This document shows positions 53,445 to 62,561 of a stretch of 64,000 nucleotides of DNA, piece after piece. The first letter of the stretch is position 1; each line of letters opens with the position of its first letter. Source of the stretch: Ardenticatenaceae bacterium (GTDB lineage: Bacteria; Chloroflexota; Anaerolineae; Promineifilales; Promineifilaceae); contig JACKBT010000013.1 in assembly GCA_020634415.1 (NCBI GenBank), forward strand, positions 1 through 64,000, given 5' to 3'. The position numbers and the translations under genes were made by a program. The notes beneath the pieces are model-generated. The model saw only the letters and a program-made list of their open reading frames with translations, was not told the origin of the DNA and searched no databases.

Positions 53445-56400
53445 TTTGATTGACTCCTAGGACCCCCTCAGTTGTGGTTTCTCGGATTTTTTAGACACGC
53501 TCTCTCAGGAATAAACGGCCGTTCTCACCCCCATCTCCAATGCCCAGCCCAACATACACGCCAAGTTTCAACCCCTCTCAGGAATAAACGGCCGTTCTCA
53601 CGGCATCATACTCGGCTTCCTTTTATTATGGGGTGAGTTTCAACCCCTCTCAGGAATAAACGGCCGTTCTCACAATTGACAAAGCTTTTCCTTGAACCGG
53701 AATTCACTGGTTTCAACCCCTCTCAGGAATAAACGGCCGTTCTCACGATGCAAGCCGGGTTCAGCTACTGAGCGGCGATTTGTTTCAACCCCTCTCAGGA
53801 ATAAACGGCCGTTCTCACTCAGATCAACGACGAAATGGTGGAACTGGCCTAATTGTTTCAACCCCTCTCAGGAATAAACGGCCGTTCTCACCTCTTCCAA
53901 TTTCTAGCACCAACGTTATTGTTGAAATGTTTCAACCCCTCTCAGGAATAAACGGCCGTTCTCACATGATTGACGATGTAGGTTGCGAAGGTGAACCTTT
54001 GTTTCAACCCCTCTCAGGAATAAACGGCCGTTCTCACAGCAGTTAAAGTTACTGAGGGTGATGCCTTAACATGTTTCAACCCCTCTCAGGAATAAACGGC
54101 CGTTCTCACAATTGATGCCGCGCAGGAATGGGGAAGTGGTGTTATGTTTCAACCCCTCTCAGGAATAAACGGCCGTTCTCACATACGGCGGCTAAAGTTA
54201 CATTTTATCCTGAGGTATAGTTTCAACCCCTCTCAGGAATAAACGGCCGTTCTCACAAAAAATGAAAAGCACAAAATTGTTCACTTTATTTGTTTCAACC
54301 CCTCTCAGGAATAAACGGCCGTTCTCACTTGAAGTAATTGTTTTTGGTGATGTTCCGACCCATTGTTTCAACCCCTCTCAGGAATAAACGGCCGTTCTCA
54401 CTGCTCGCGCACGCGAAGAAGTCCATCAGGACGAACGTTTCAACCCCTCTCAGGAATAAACGGCCGTTCTCACTTGATCCTTCAAGATAATGAAGGGACG
54501 GCCTTAGGGTTTCAACCCCTCTCAGGAATAAACGGCCGTTCTCACACTGGCCGAAGAGATGCAGATTCCGCCAGAATTGGTTTCAACCCCTCTCAGGAAT
54601 AAACGGCCGTTCTCACCATTGCGGCAACCGCGCAGTTTGAGGCACGAGAGACTGTTTCAACCCCTCTCAGGAATAAACGGCCGTTCTCACTCCCAACCGC
54701 CACCCCCCAAGGGACGGCAACGACTGAGTTTCAACCCCTCTCAGGAATAAACGGCCGTTCTCACAGTGGTGATTGGATAATCATATGGACACAGCATGCC
54801 GTTTCAACCCCTCTCAGGAATAAACGGCCGTTCTCACATAGCAGTTGGTATTATGGGAACCATTGGCATCCCATGTTTCAACCCCTCTCAGGAATAAACG
54901 GCCGTTCTCACAAGCGAGTTGGAAGCGGCCGCAGATCTGCATAGCATGTTTCAACCCCTCTCAGGAATAAACGGCCGTTCTCACGTATTACCCGAATACT
55001 CTCAAGTAGCTCACGTTAGGTTTCAACCCCTCTCAGGAATAAACGGCCGTTCTCACTTCGGTAATTGGTCAACTAACAACTGTTAGTAACCGTTTCAACC
55101 CCTCTCAGGAATAAACGGCCGTTCTCACTGTGTTGCAATTTTTGCACACACCACCGGCACTTCGTTTCAACCCCTCTCAGGAATAAACGGCCGTTCTCAC
55201 TTGTTCATTTTTGAACACACATACTCGGATTTTGATGTTTCAACCCCTCTCAGGAATAAACGGCCGTTCTCACCAGAACGTCTTCATGGCGTTTGCCCTC
55301 GTGGCAGTGGGTTTCAACCCCTCTCAGGAATAAACGGCCGTTCTCACGAAGTTCCCGCCCTCCAACCTACAGCCCAACCTACAGGTTTCAACCCCTCTCA
55401 GGAATAAACGGCCGTTCTCACATGCTTCTGTCCGTGTTTAACCAAAGCACAACTTTGTTTCAACCCCTCTCAGGAATAAACGGCCGTTCTCACGGAGATT
55501 AGTGAACAGCTTTTTCAGCCCGGCTTCAGGTTTCAACCCCTCTCAGGAATAAACGGCCGTTCTCACTGTTTAACCAAAGCACAACTTTGCAGACAATTAA
55601 GGTTTCAACCCCTCTCAGGAATAAACGGCCGTTCTCACGAGGGTCAAATAAGGAGCAAAATGTTAAAGACAATTGTTTCAACCCCTCTCAGGAATAAACG
55701 GCCGTTCTCACGCCGTTGCTCCTGTACCTACAGCCATGCCCCAACCGTTTCAACCCCTCTCAGGAATAAACGGCCGTTCTCACGGCAATATTGCCAAGAG
55801 CATGTGGTCAAACGGTGTGTTTCAACCCCTCTCAGGAATAAACGGCCGTTCTCACGTGACCCTTATCTTGGTGTTATTAGCCCGGAATCTAGTTTCAACC
55901 CCTCTCAGGAATAAACGGCCGTTCTCACTCGTCCTCGCTGAAAGTAACTAACACGACTGCAGGGTTTCAACCCCTCTCAGGAATAAACGGCCGTTCTCAC
56001 CAGAATGGTCTCGTCATGAGATCAATACCTGGGTTTTGTTTCAACCCCTCTCAGGAATAAACGGCCGTTCTCACAAGGAGAAGATTACTATGCAATGGTA
56101 GTGCTTTCTTGTTTCAACCCCTCTCAGGAATAAACGGCCGTTCTCACGGCCAACTAAATTACCGAACCTGCCCCAACATCGAGTTTCAACCCCTCTCAGG
56201 AATAAACGGCCGTTCTCACTGTGCGGTACGATGCACTACATGGTAACGACAAGAAAGTTTCAACCCCTCTCAGGAATAAACGGCCGTTCTCACGCTTCGA
56301 CTTTAGCCCATAAAGACCTAACTCATCTGTTTCAACCCCTCTCAGGAATAAACGGCCGTTCTCACAGGTTCCAACTCCAACCCAGAACACCCAGCCGGTG

Positions 56401-56985
56401 GGTTTCAACCCCTCTCAGGAATAAACGGCCGTTCTCACTTAGCTACTACGTTCATGTTAATGGTTTTAATATTTTTGTTTCAACCCCTCTCAGGAATAAA
56501 CGGCCGTTCTCACGTGTTGGCAATAATGTTCTTAGGCCAAGGAGGGTCGGGTTTCAACCCCTCTCAGGAATAAACGGCCGTTCTCACGAATTGCTAGGGG
56601 AGATCAAGGTGAAAGGTCGATTAGTTTCAACCCCTCTCAGGAATAAACGGCCGTTCTCACGGTTGGTGAAATTCCAGGAACTGCCCCTGAGACAGTGTTT
56701 CAACCCCTCTCAGGAATAAACGGCCGTTCTCACGAGGGATGGAGAATTGCTAACTCAAATTCTGCACTAGTTTCAACCCCTCTCAGGAATAAACGGCCGT
56801 TCTCACCAAGGATCCGGCGCGGTGGCCGTCTGGGTCCTACAGGTTTCAACCCCTCTCAGGAATAAACGGCCAATTCTCACCTTTGATAATGGAAATCATG
56901 AATTTCGATTTATATCGGGGTTTCAACCCCTCTCAGGAATAAACGGCCGTTCTCACGCATCCAACTAGATCACCATCACCAACTG

Positions 56986-57074
56986 GTTTTCAACCCCTCT
57001 CAGTTTCAACCCGTTCTCTCAGGAATAAACGGCCGACCGTTTTCAACCCTCTCAGGAATAAACGGAATTCTCAC
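56986..57074. repeat. Scrambled CRISPR repeats
   Basis: Three partial repeats are fused without spacers: GTTTTCAACCCCTCTCA, then GTTTCAACCCGTTCTCTC running into ...GGCCGACCG, then TTTTCAACCCTCTC ending AATTCTCAC. The preceding repeat at 56843 also reads GGCCAATTCTCAC. The patch separates four orderly leader-side repeats from the rest. Confidence 0.85.
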
Positions 57075-57351
57075 ACAGGAAGTGGACTACGTATTTGTTG
57101 CAGAACTTTTTTCAACCCCTCTCAGGAATAAACGGCCGTTCTCACCCGTGAGTATACCTACCGTTTGGTTTTCAACCCCTCTCAGGAATAAACGGCCGTT
57201 CTCACACAATGATCCCGGATCGTTACCACGAGATTACTCATGTTTCAACCCCTCTCAGGAATAAACGGCCGTTCTCACGTTTAGTACGTTGATCACGTCA
57301 TATATGCTTAACCGGTTTCAACCCCTCTCAGGAATAAACGGCCGTTCTCAC

Positions 57352-57677
57352 CGCAGTTATCCACAGTGGGAACTCATCCATACTATTGTACCATTTTTAG
57401 CTAAATTGTGGGTAATTCGTTCCATCTCTATCCTATTTCGCACCAGATTTGCATATATTTCATCCCACCCCTCTTAACTTTCCGAGGGTCTTGGTTTATC
57501 ATGCCAAAATCGGCCGTTTCTTATCTCCCATTAATGTTTACCCAGCCCTATAAACATCCCTTTTTCACCCTCAATCGCCCCCTATTCACAGCCAATCACC
57601 GTTTCCGAGGGTTATGCGCCCTTTGGGGTGCTTTTTTTTACCTTGTCTGCTCCCCCCACCCTTGTTAAAGTGCTTTC
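57352..57677 (-). promoter_or_regulatory. Probable CRISPR leader
   Basis: This gene-free, AT-richer stretch adjoins the last repeat on the side predicted to be upstream. On the minus strand TACAAT (complement of 57385-57390) is a good -10 box 34 bases before the first repeat. No convincing -35 box was found. The 5' flank of the WYL gene lies at its right end. Confidence 0.5.
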
Positions 57678-59159
57678 ATGATAAGTCCGAATCTCACCTT
57701 CTCCCCCCCCAAAAAAGCCAATGACAGTTCTTCACGTCAGCCAATAACACACCCCATACCAGAACCGCTGCCCATGCTCACCCCCACCACCCTTTCTTTG
57801 GTATTAGCCTATCTCCAATATTATACCCCAAAATCTTTGCCCAGGGGACGGTTTATCTCCCCTTCTCATCTCCGCAATCTGGCCTGTTGGATTGGCAAAC
57901 CATCTCCACAGATGCGTTCCTTACGACAGCATCAGCCGTTGGCTGCCCACATTAATCTATTGTACACCGTTGGCTTCCTTGCCCATGACAGCAGCCAACT
58001 CATTCCCCAACCCACCACCTCATCATGGCTGCACTTATCCCATTTGCAAAGTTTACAAACCCTCTTAACCGCCCTCACTTCTCCCCTTTGGGGGGATACT
58101 CTGGAAAAGCTAAACCTCACCCAAATCATCACCGAAGACATCTCTGCCTACCTACAACAATCCTTAACCCGGCAAATAGAAACAGCCACCACGCCGATAC
58201 CATATGAGCCTATTCAATGGCTGCCACCAGCCCCACCACCCGATGCTACCCCAGACCAATGGACAATTAACCTACCTGGCCAATTACCCCCTTGGCTGCA
58301 TTTTGATTTACGACAACTCGGCACATGGTCTCCTCGTGAGCCACTACGTTGCACTCCTTACACCATCGCCACGGCCACCTTACGTGGTTACAGTCTCGAC
58401 ATCATCCGTTGGCTGCTCGAAACGGCCGCACAAGCACCCCTCCCCCTCGATAAGCAAACCCAACTAAAACAATGGTGTCAGCGGGCGCAAACTTACCAAA
58501 TCCGTACCGTGCGCCTCCTCAGCACCACCCAACCAGCCCAACTCACATCCCTCATGCGCCACAAACAATTACGCCAGGCCGCCATCAGCCAAATATCCCC
58601 CCACCACCTCCTTGTCAAAGAAGATATGATTACCAAACTTGCCCCTTGGCTGCAAGCACAAGGCTATCCCCTCCAACACGATCTTACCTCAGCCCCCGAT
58701 TCACAATCTGCCTCATTTACCGAATATCAATGGCAATGGCTCAGTGCCAAAGTATTAAAAGACATCGGTCAACTCATCCCCTTACCCTGCCCCAGCCCCC
58801 ATGCCCTGCTAGAAACCGCCAGCCAATATCTTACCCCCCTTGAAATCACCAATCTAGCCGCCATAGCCACCAAAATTCAAGAAGGGTTGCGCCAGGCCAT
58901 CGTCGGTCGTGATGCCTTCTTCCCAGCCAGTCAGCCCGTCACCACAAATATTCTCCACCCCATTAATCGTGCCATTGAACAAGAAACCAGCCTGACTATC
59001 ACTTACCAGGCTTTAGGCGAACATCAGCCCTCAACTCGCCAAATCCAGCCCCTGCGCCTAGAACAGCGTGGTCATTTATATTACCTCACCGCCCATTGTT
59101 ACCGCGCCGAAACCAACCTCACCTTCCGCCTAGACCGCATCAAAGAGATTATCACCTAG
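57678..59159 (+). CDS. WYL-domain regulator with helicase-associated N-terminus
   Basis: ATG 57678 gives 493 residues; ATG 57774 (MLTPTTLSLVLAYLQYYT) may be the true start. The middle (ISPHHLLVKEDMITKLAPWL) recalls XPB-associated N-terminal domains. The last ~80 residues are a WYL domain (LTITYQALGEHQPSTRQIQP, LRLEQRGHLYYLTAHCYRAE). WYL proteins bind nucleic-acid ligands and control defence genes, often near CRISPR loci. Its start faces the CRISPR leader, so it may regulate the array. Confidence 0.65.
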   Translation: MISPNLTFSPPKKANDSSSRQPITHPIPEPLPMLTPTTLSLVLAYLQYYTPKSLPRGRFISPSHLRNLACWIGKPSPQMRSLRQHQPLAAHINLLYTVGFLAHDSSQLIPQPTTSSWLHLSHLQSLQTLLTALTSPLWGDTLEKLNLTQIITEDISAYLQQSLTRQIETATTPIPYEPIQWLPPAPPPDATPDQWTINLPGQLPPWLHFDLRQLGTWSPREPLRCTPYTIATATLRGYSLDIIRWLLETAAQAPLPLDKQTQLKQWCQRAQTYQIRTVRLLSTTQPAQLTSLMRHKQLRQAAISQISPHHLLVKEDMITKLAPWLQAQGYPLQHDLTSAPDSQSASFTEYQWQWLSAKVLKDIGQLIPLPCPSPHALLETASQYLTPLEITNLAAIATKIQEGLRQAIVGRDAFFPASQPVTTNILHPINRAIEQETSLTITYQALGEHQPSTRQIQPLRLEQRGHLYYLTAHCYRAETNLTFRLDRIKEIIT

Positions 59160-59165
59160 ACCGCA

Positions 59166-59186
59166 GCCGCGGTAAGAAACCGCGGC
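59166..59186. terminator. Hairpin between convergent genes
   Basis: GCCGCGGT and ACCGCGGC form an 8-bp stem with a 5-base loop just after the WYL stop. It may stop transcripts from both sides. Confidence 0.45.
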
Positions 59187-59304
59187 CACCCAACACTCTG
59201 GCCACATCTCACGAATGGAAACACGAATTTTATTATTTCGTGATCCTTTCCCTTCGTGAGCACTGGATTGAGACTTTACCACCTTACGGAATACTGGGTA
59301 CCGA

Positions 59305-60630
59305 TTACGAATTGCTGGCACCAAGCCGCTTCCTTCTCAATAAAGCCGCCAAATTTCGCCGGACTTGCTCCGCCCCACTAACATCGTCAACTTCCGCATA
59401 AATAGCCAAAGCCGCCGCAAACATCTCCTCAGCCTCAGCCACCTGCTGCCTGCGTGCCAGCACAACCCCCAAATTATTCAGCGTAATCGCCAATTTATGC
59501 TTATTGCCCAAACGCATAAACGATTGCCTGGCACTGTCATAACAGGCCCAAGCCTTCTCCCAATCACCCCGCCGCAAATAAACCCCACCCATATTTGCCA
59601 AACTAACCGCCCCCCTATCCGCCTCTTCTTGCGAAACCGTCTCCGCTGCCTGATGACGCTGCCAAGCCTGCTGAAAATAGGTCAACGCACGCTCTTCATC
59701 GCCCAAACCCTCATACACCGTCCCCAAATTATTCAGCGTAACCGTTGTATCCAACCCCAACTGATGCTGATGATGCAACGCCTGTTCAAACCAATAAATC
59801 GCCTCCTCTGGTTCCCGCCGTAGATCGGCCAAAATACCCAAATTATTGCCAACCATACTCTGATTCACCACATCCCCAAACTGCTCAAAGAGGATCATCG
59901 CCTGTTGTAAAACCGGTTCGGCTTGTTCCAACTTACCCATCGTCAGCCACAATTCACCTAAATTATTCAGCACGCCAGCCACCGTATGCTCATCTCCCAG
60001 TTCACGGGAAAGACTTAAAGCATCCACATAAAAACGCTCCGCCTGCCCCCAATCTCCCCTAGAAAAATAAGATGCTGCCAAATTATGCAACGTAATCGCC
60101 TCCCCCTCTCGATGGGATGTTTCCCGACGGATAGCCAAAGCCTGTTCCAGATAAGCAATCGCTTGCTCATACTGCCCCAAATCATCCCAAACCACTCCCA
60201 TCATATTCAGCGTCGCCGCCTCCCCCACACGTGGCCCAAACTTACGCCGAATGTCCAGAGCCAATTGCAAATAGGCCAAAGCCTCTCGCGGCTGTCCCAA
60301 ACTCCGGTAGCACCACCCTAAATCTTGTCCCAACCGCCCTAACAAATCATACCGCTCAAGCCGCTGTGCCGACTCCATCCCCCGCTCAATCCAATGAATA
60401 TTCGCCGACAACAGCCCACGCTTCTCTAAAAAATCATCCAGGCAAAACAAGAAATCCAGCACCACCTGCTCCCGTTCATCCCCCACCAGGACTAAGGATT
60501 CACTCCCCGTCAACAACTGCCAGGCTCGCTCAATCTGGGCAAATTCATCAGCCAGCACCATATTGTGCCCTTGCTCTTTTTGGCAATAAGCCAACCAATA
60601 CTGCACATACCGCTCACGACTCTTACTCAT
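59305..60630 (-). CDS. TPR sensor-like protein C of the STAND operon
   Basis: The 441-residue protein starts at ATG 60630. It begins MSKSRERYVQYWLAYCQKEQ and FAQIERAWQLLTG, a linker that in one-chain STAND proteins stands between NTPase and repeats. About eight 40-residue TPR units follow, e.g. GDWGQAERFYVDALSLSREL and GDEHTVAGVLNNLGELWLTM. No catalytic motif is present. TPR units usually bind protein ligands, so it may be a target sensor. It follows a 173-base gap from the second TPR gene. Confidence 0.75.
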   Translation of the reverse strand: MSKSRERYVQYWLAYCQKEQGHNMVLADEFAQIERAWQLLTGSESLVLVGDEREQVVLDFLFCLDDFLEKRGLLSANIHWIERGMESAQRLERYDLLGRLGQDLGWCYRSLGQPREALAYLQLALDIRRKFGPRVGEAATLNMMGVVWDDLGQYEQAIAYLEQALAIRRETSHREGEAITLHNLAASYFSRGDWGQAERFYVDALSLSRELGDEHTVAGVLNNLGELWLTMGKLEQAEPVLQQAMILFEQFGDVVNQSMVGNNLGILADLRREPEEAIYWFEQALHHQHQLGLDTTVTLNNLGTVYEGLGDEERALTYFQQAWQRHQAAETVSQEEADRGAVSLANMGGVYLRRGDWEKAWACYDSARQSFMRLGNKHKLAITLNNLGVVLARRQQVAEAEEMFAAALAIYAEVDDVSGAEQVRRNLAALLRRKRLGASNS

Positions 60631-60717
60631 AATCTCAACATTGGACGCGGCCTTGCTCTGGCCGGTCTCCTGACCGAGCTAGCTTTGAGCTTTGGTCGGG
60701 CTTTCCCCTCACCCCAA

Positions 60718-60766
60718 CCCTCTCCCAGTGGGAGAGGGAGCCAGCTTCCTCCCCCACTGGGGGAGG
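60718..60766. repeat. Two palindromic hairpins, REP-like
   Basis: CCCTCTCCCAGTGGGAGAGGG (60718-60738 core) and CCTCCCCCACTGGGGGAGG (60748-60766) each form a tight stem. Such paired palindromes occur as dispersed repeats in many genomes. They sit in the gap between TPR genes B and C. Confidence 0.6.
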
Positions 60767-60803
60767 ACTGAGGTGGGGGTCTGGATTTTCACCCCAGAAT
60801 TTC

Positions 60804-62561
60804 TCATAGAACCATTTTTCTTTGCAGATCAGCCAATCGTTGGGCATCAGATGCCGCAAGAGGGTGTCCTACAGATTGCTCAAAATCAACCGTTATCGTC
60901 ATCAAAGCCACCGCCTGCTCATAATCACCCACAGCCTCATAAAACTCAGCCAAATTCCAGGCCCAAGTAGCCGCACCCTGCACATACCCAATCTCTTGGT
61001 GCAGTTGCAGGGCTTCCCCATAAGCCGCCACCGCCTTTTCTACCTCACCCAACTGGGCATAAGCTACGCCCATATTGCCCCACCGCTGCCCCATTCCCCG
61101 CTTATCAGCCAATGCTTCATCAATCACGAGAGCCATCTGATAGCTCTCGACGGCTCGTGCCGGGTCACCCATGCGGTTATACATCATGCCCAAGTTGCCC
61201 AAAGTCGTAGCCCGACCTCGCTGATCCCCAATCTCTTCAGCAATGAGCAATCGCTTCTGGTAAAGCGGCTCTGCCTCCTGAAAACGCCCCGTTTCAGTGT
61301 AGACCAAGGCCAGATTTCCCAAGGCATTTTCTTCTCCCCGTCTATCTTGATAAGTCTGGGCTAATTGAACTTGAGCTTCATAATGGGCAATCGCTAAATC
61401 ATACTGTTCCAACCGATGATACACGATTCCCAAATTGCCTAAGGCATTGGCTTCACCTGAATAATCATGAACACGCCGTGCAATCAACAAGCTCTGTTCA
61501 TAAAACGCTTTAGCCCGCTCATAATTGCCCAAATGACGATAGGCATTGCCCAGTTTGTTCAGGATACTGCCTTCTTCACGTCGTTCCCCAATGTGAATCG
61601 CCAATGTCAGGGCTTGTTCATGGTAACGAATCGCTTGCTTGTATGCACCCAGATGGACGTGAGCCAATCCTAAGTTGGTAAGGCAGGTTAATTCATCTTC
61701 TCGATGGGACATTGTCCGCGCCAGATGAAGAGCATCTGTATAACAAGCAATTGCGGCATCTACCTTATCCAGCCGATGGTAAGCCGTACCCAAATTAATC
61801 AGGGCATGAGCCTCACTCAGCCGATTACCCGTCGCTTGGGCAATTGTTAAACGCTGTTGGTGCATTTCGACAGCCTTGACCACCTGCCCTGTCACCCCAT
61901 AGACAGCGGCCAAGTTGCCTAAAATAACAGACTGGTTATCCTCGTCTCCTTGACGTTGGGCCAGGGTAAGGGCTTGTTGATAGATGACAACGGCCGTTGG
62001 CGAATCCCCCATATCGGCATAGACAGACCCTAAATTGCTCAACGCCCGTACTTCTGCATCCACATCTTGCAACTGGTGGGCGATCTGTTGCACCTGCTGA
62101 TAACAATGAACAGCTTCCTGAAATTGGCTCAATGTGGCATAGGCCAACCCCAGGTTATTGAGACAGCCTGCCTCCCCCAGAGAATCGCCTAACTCGCGGC
62201 GTAACTGCAGTGCCTGCTCATGACAGGTTACAGCCTGAGCGGCCTTCCCCAACTGGCGCTGGGCCACACCAAGGTGATTGAGCATCACAGCCGTTAACAG
62301 TTTATTGCGTTGTGGTTCTAGCACAGACAACCCTACCTCTAACCAGGCAACGGCCGTTGCCCACAATCCCCGCTGATTGAGCCAAGGGTAAAAAGCCAAA
62401 ACAAATTTGACAATCACCCTGGCCTCTGGCTGATAACGCTGGCTCAATGCCCATACACGCTCTACTTGCGGCCACTGGCTCTCAAACCACTGCCAATCTT
62501 CAGCCTGGTCACTTGCCATATCCAAAAAATAATGCAGATACCGCTCGTAAGTTCGGCTCAT
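60804..62561 (-). CDS. TPR sensor-like protein B of the STAND operon
   Basis: The 585-residue protein starts at ATG 62561, overlapping the stop of protein A (ATGA). It has the same opening linker, MSRTYERYLHYFLDMASDQA then WFESQWPQVERVWALSQ. About a dozen TPR units of 40 residues follow, such as GDSLGEAGCLNNLGLAYATL and YQDRRGEENALGNLALVYTE. It is longer than its two neighbours, consistent with different ligand surfaces. No enzymatic domain is seen. Confidence 0.75.
   Translation of the reverse strand: MSRTYERYLHYFLDMASDQAEDWQWFESQWPQVERVWALSQRYQPEARVIVKFVLAFYPWLNQRGLWATAVAWLEVGLSVLEPQRNKLLTAVMLNHLGVAQRQLGKAAQAVTCHEQALQLRRELGDSLGEAGCLNNLGLAYATLSQFQEAVHCYQQVQQIAHQLQDVDAEVRALSNLGSVYADMGDSPTAVVIYQQALTLAQRQGDEDNQSVILGNLAAVYGVTGQVVKAVEMHQQRLTIAQATGNRLSEAHALINLGTAYHRLDKVDAAIACYTDALHLARTMSHREDELTCLTNLGLAHVHLGAYKQAIRYHEQALTLAIHIGERREEGSILNKLGNAYRHLGNYERAKAFYEQSLLIARRVHDYSGEANALGNLGIVYHRLEQYDLAIAHYEAQVQLAQTYQDRRGEENALGNLALVYTETGRFQEAEPLYQKRLLIAEEIGDQRGRATTLGNLGMMYNRMGDPARAVESYQMALVIDEALADKRGMGQRWGNMGVAYAQLGEVEKAVAAYGEALQLHQEIGYVQGAATWAWNLAEFYEAVGDYEQAVALMTITVDFEQSVGHPLAASDAQRLADLQRKMVL

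Larger units (their letters stand above)
51091..53503 (+). mobile_element. IS1182-like element inside a CRISPR repeat
   Basis: AGAGCGTGTCTAAAAAAT (51093-51110) and its complement (53486-53503) bound the element. CTCA stands at both junctions and is probably the 4-bp target copy, the left one with a CT lost. At 2.4 kb it is longer than usual because it holds an extra divergent ORF. Confidence 0.85.
51011..57351 (-). CRISPR. Long CRISPR array, about 51 near-complete repeats
   Basis: The 37-bp repeat begins GTTTCAACCC (plus strand), contains CTCTCAGGAATAAACGG and ends CCGTTCTCAC. Regular repeats start at 53565 and recur every 71-75 bases to 56920; after a scrambled patch four more start at 57109, 57169, 57242 and 57315. 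Spacers are 34-38 bases, one only 23. At the left a degenerate repeat (51011) and a repeat cut by an IS (51078-51090 and 53504-53528) extend it. Read on the minus strand the repeat ends GGGGTTGAAAC, the usual 3' end of type I/III repeats. The array is thus probably transcribed leftward. No cas gene is in the window. Confidence 0.97.

Noticed and set aside
53692..57264. Many short ORFs through the array with repeated RNKRPFS or LSGINGRSH
   Set aside because: They are translations of the CRISPR repeat in different frames and change length with each spacer.
60718..60766. Rho-independent terminator pair
   Set aside because: The stems are strong but lack U-runs; they look more like dispersed REP-type palindromes.
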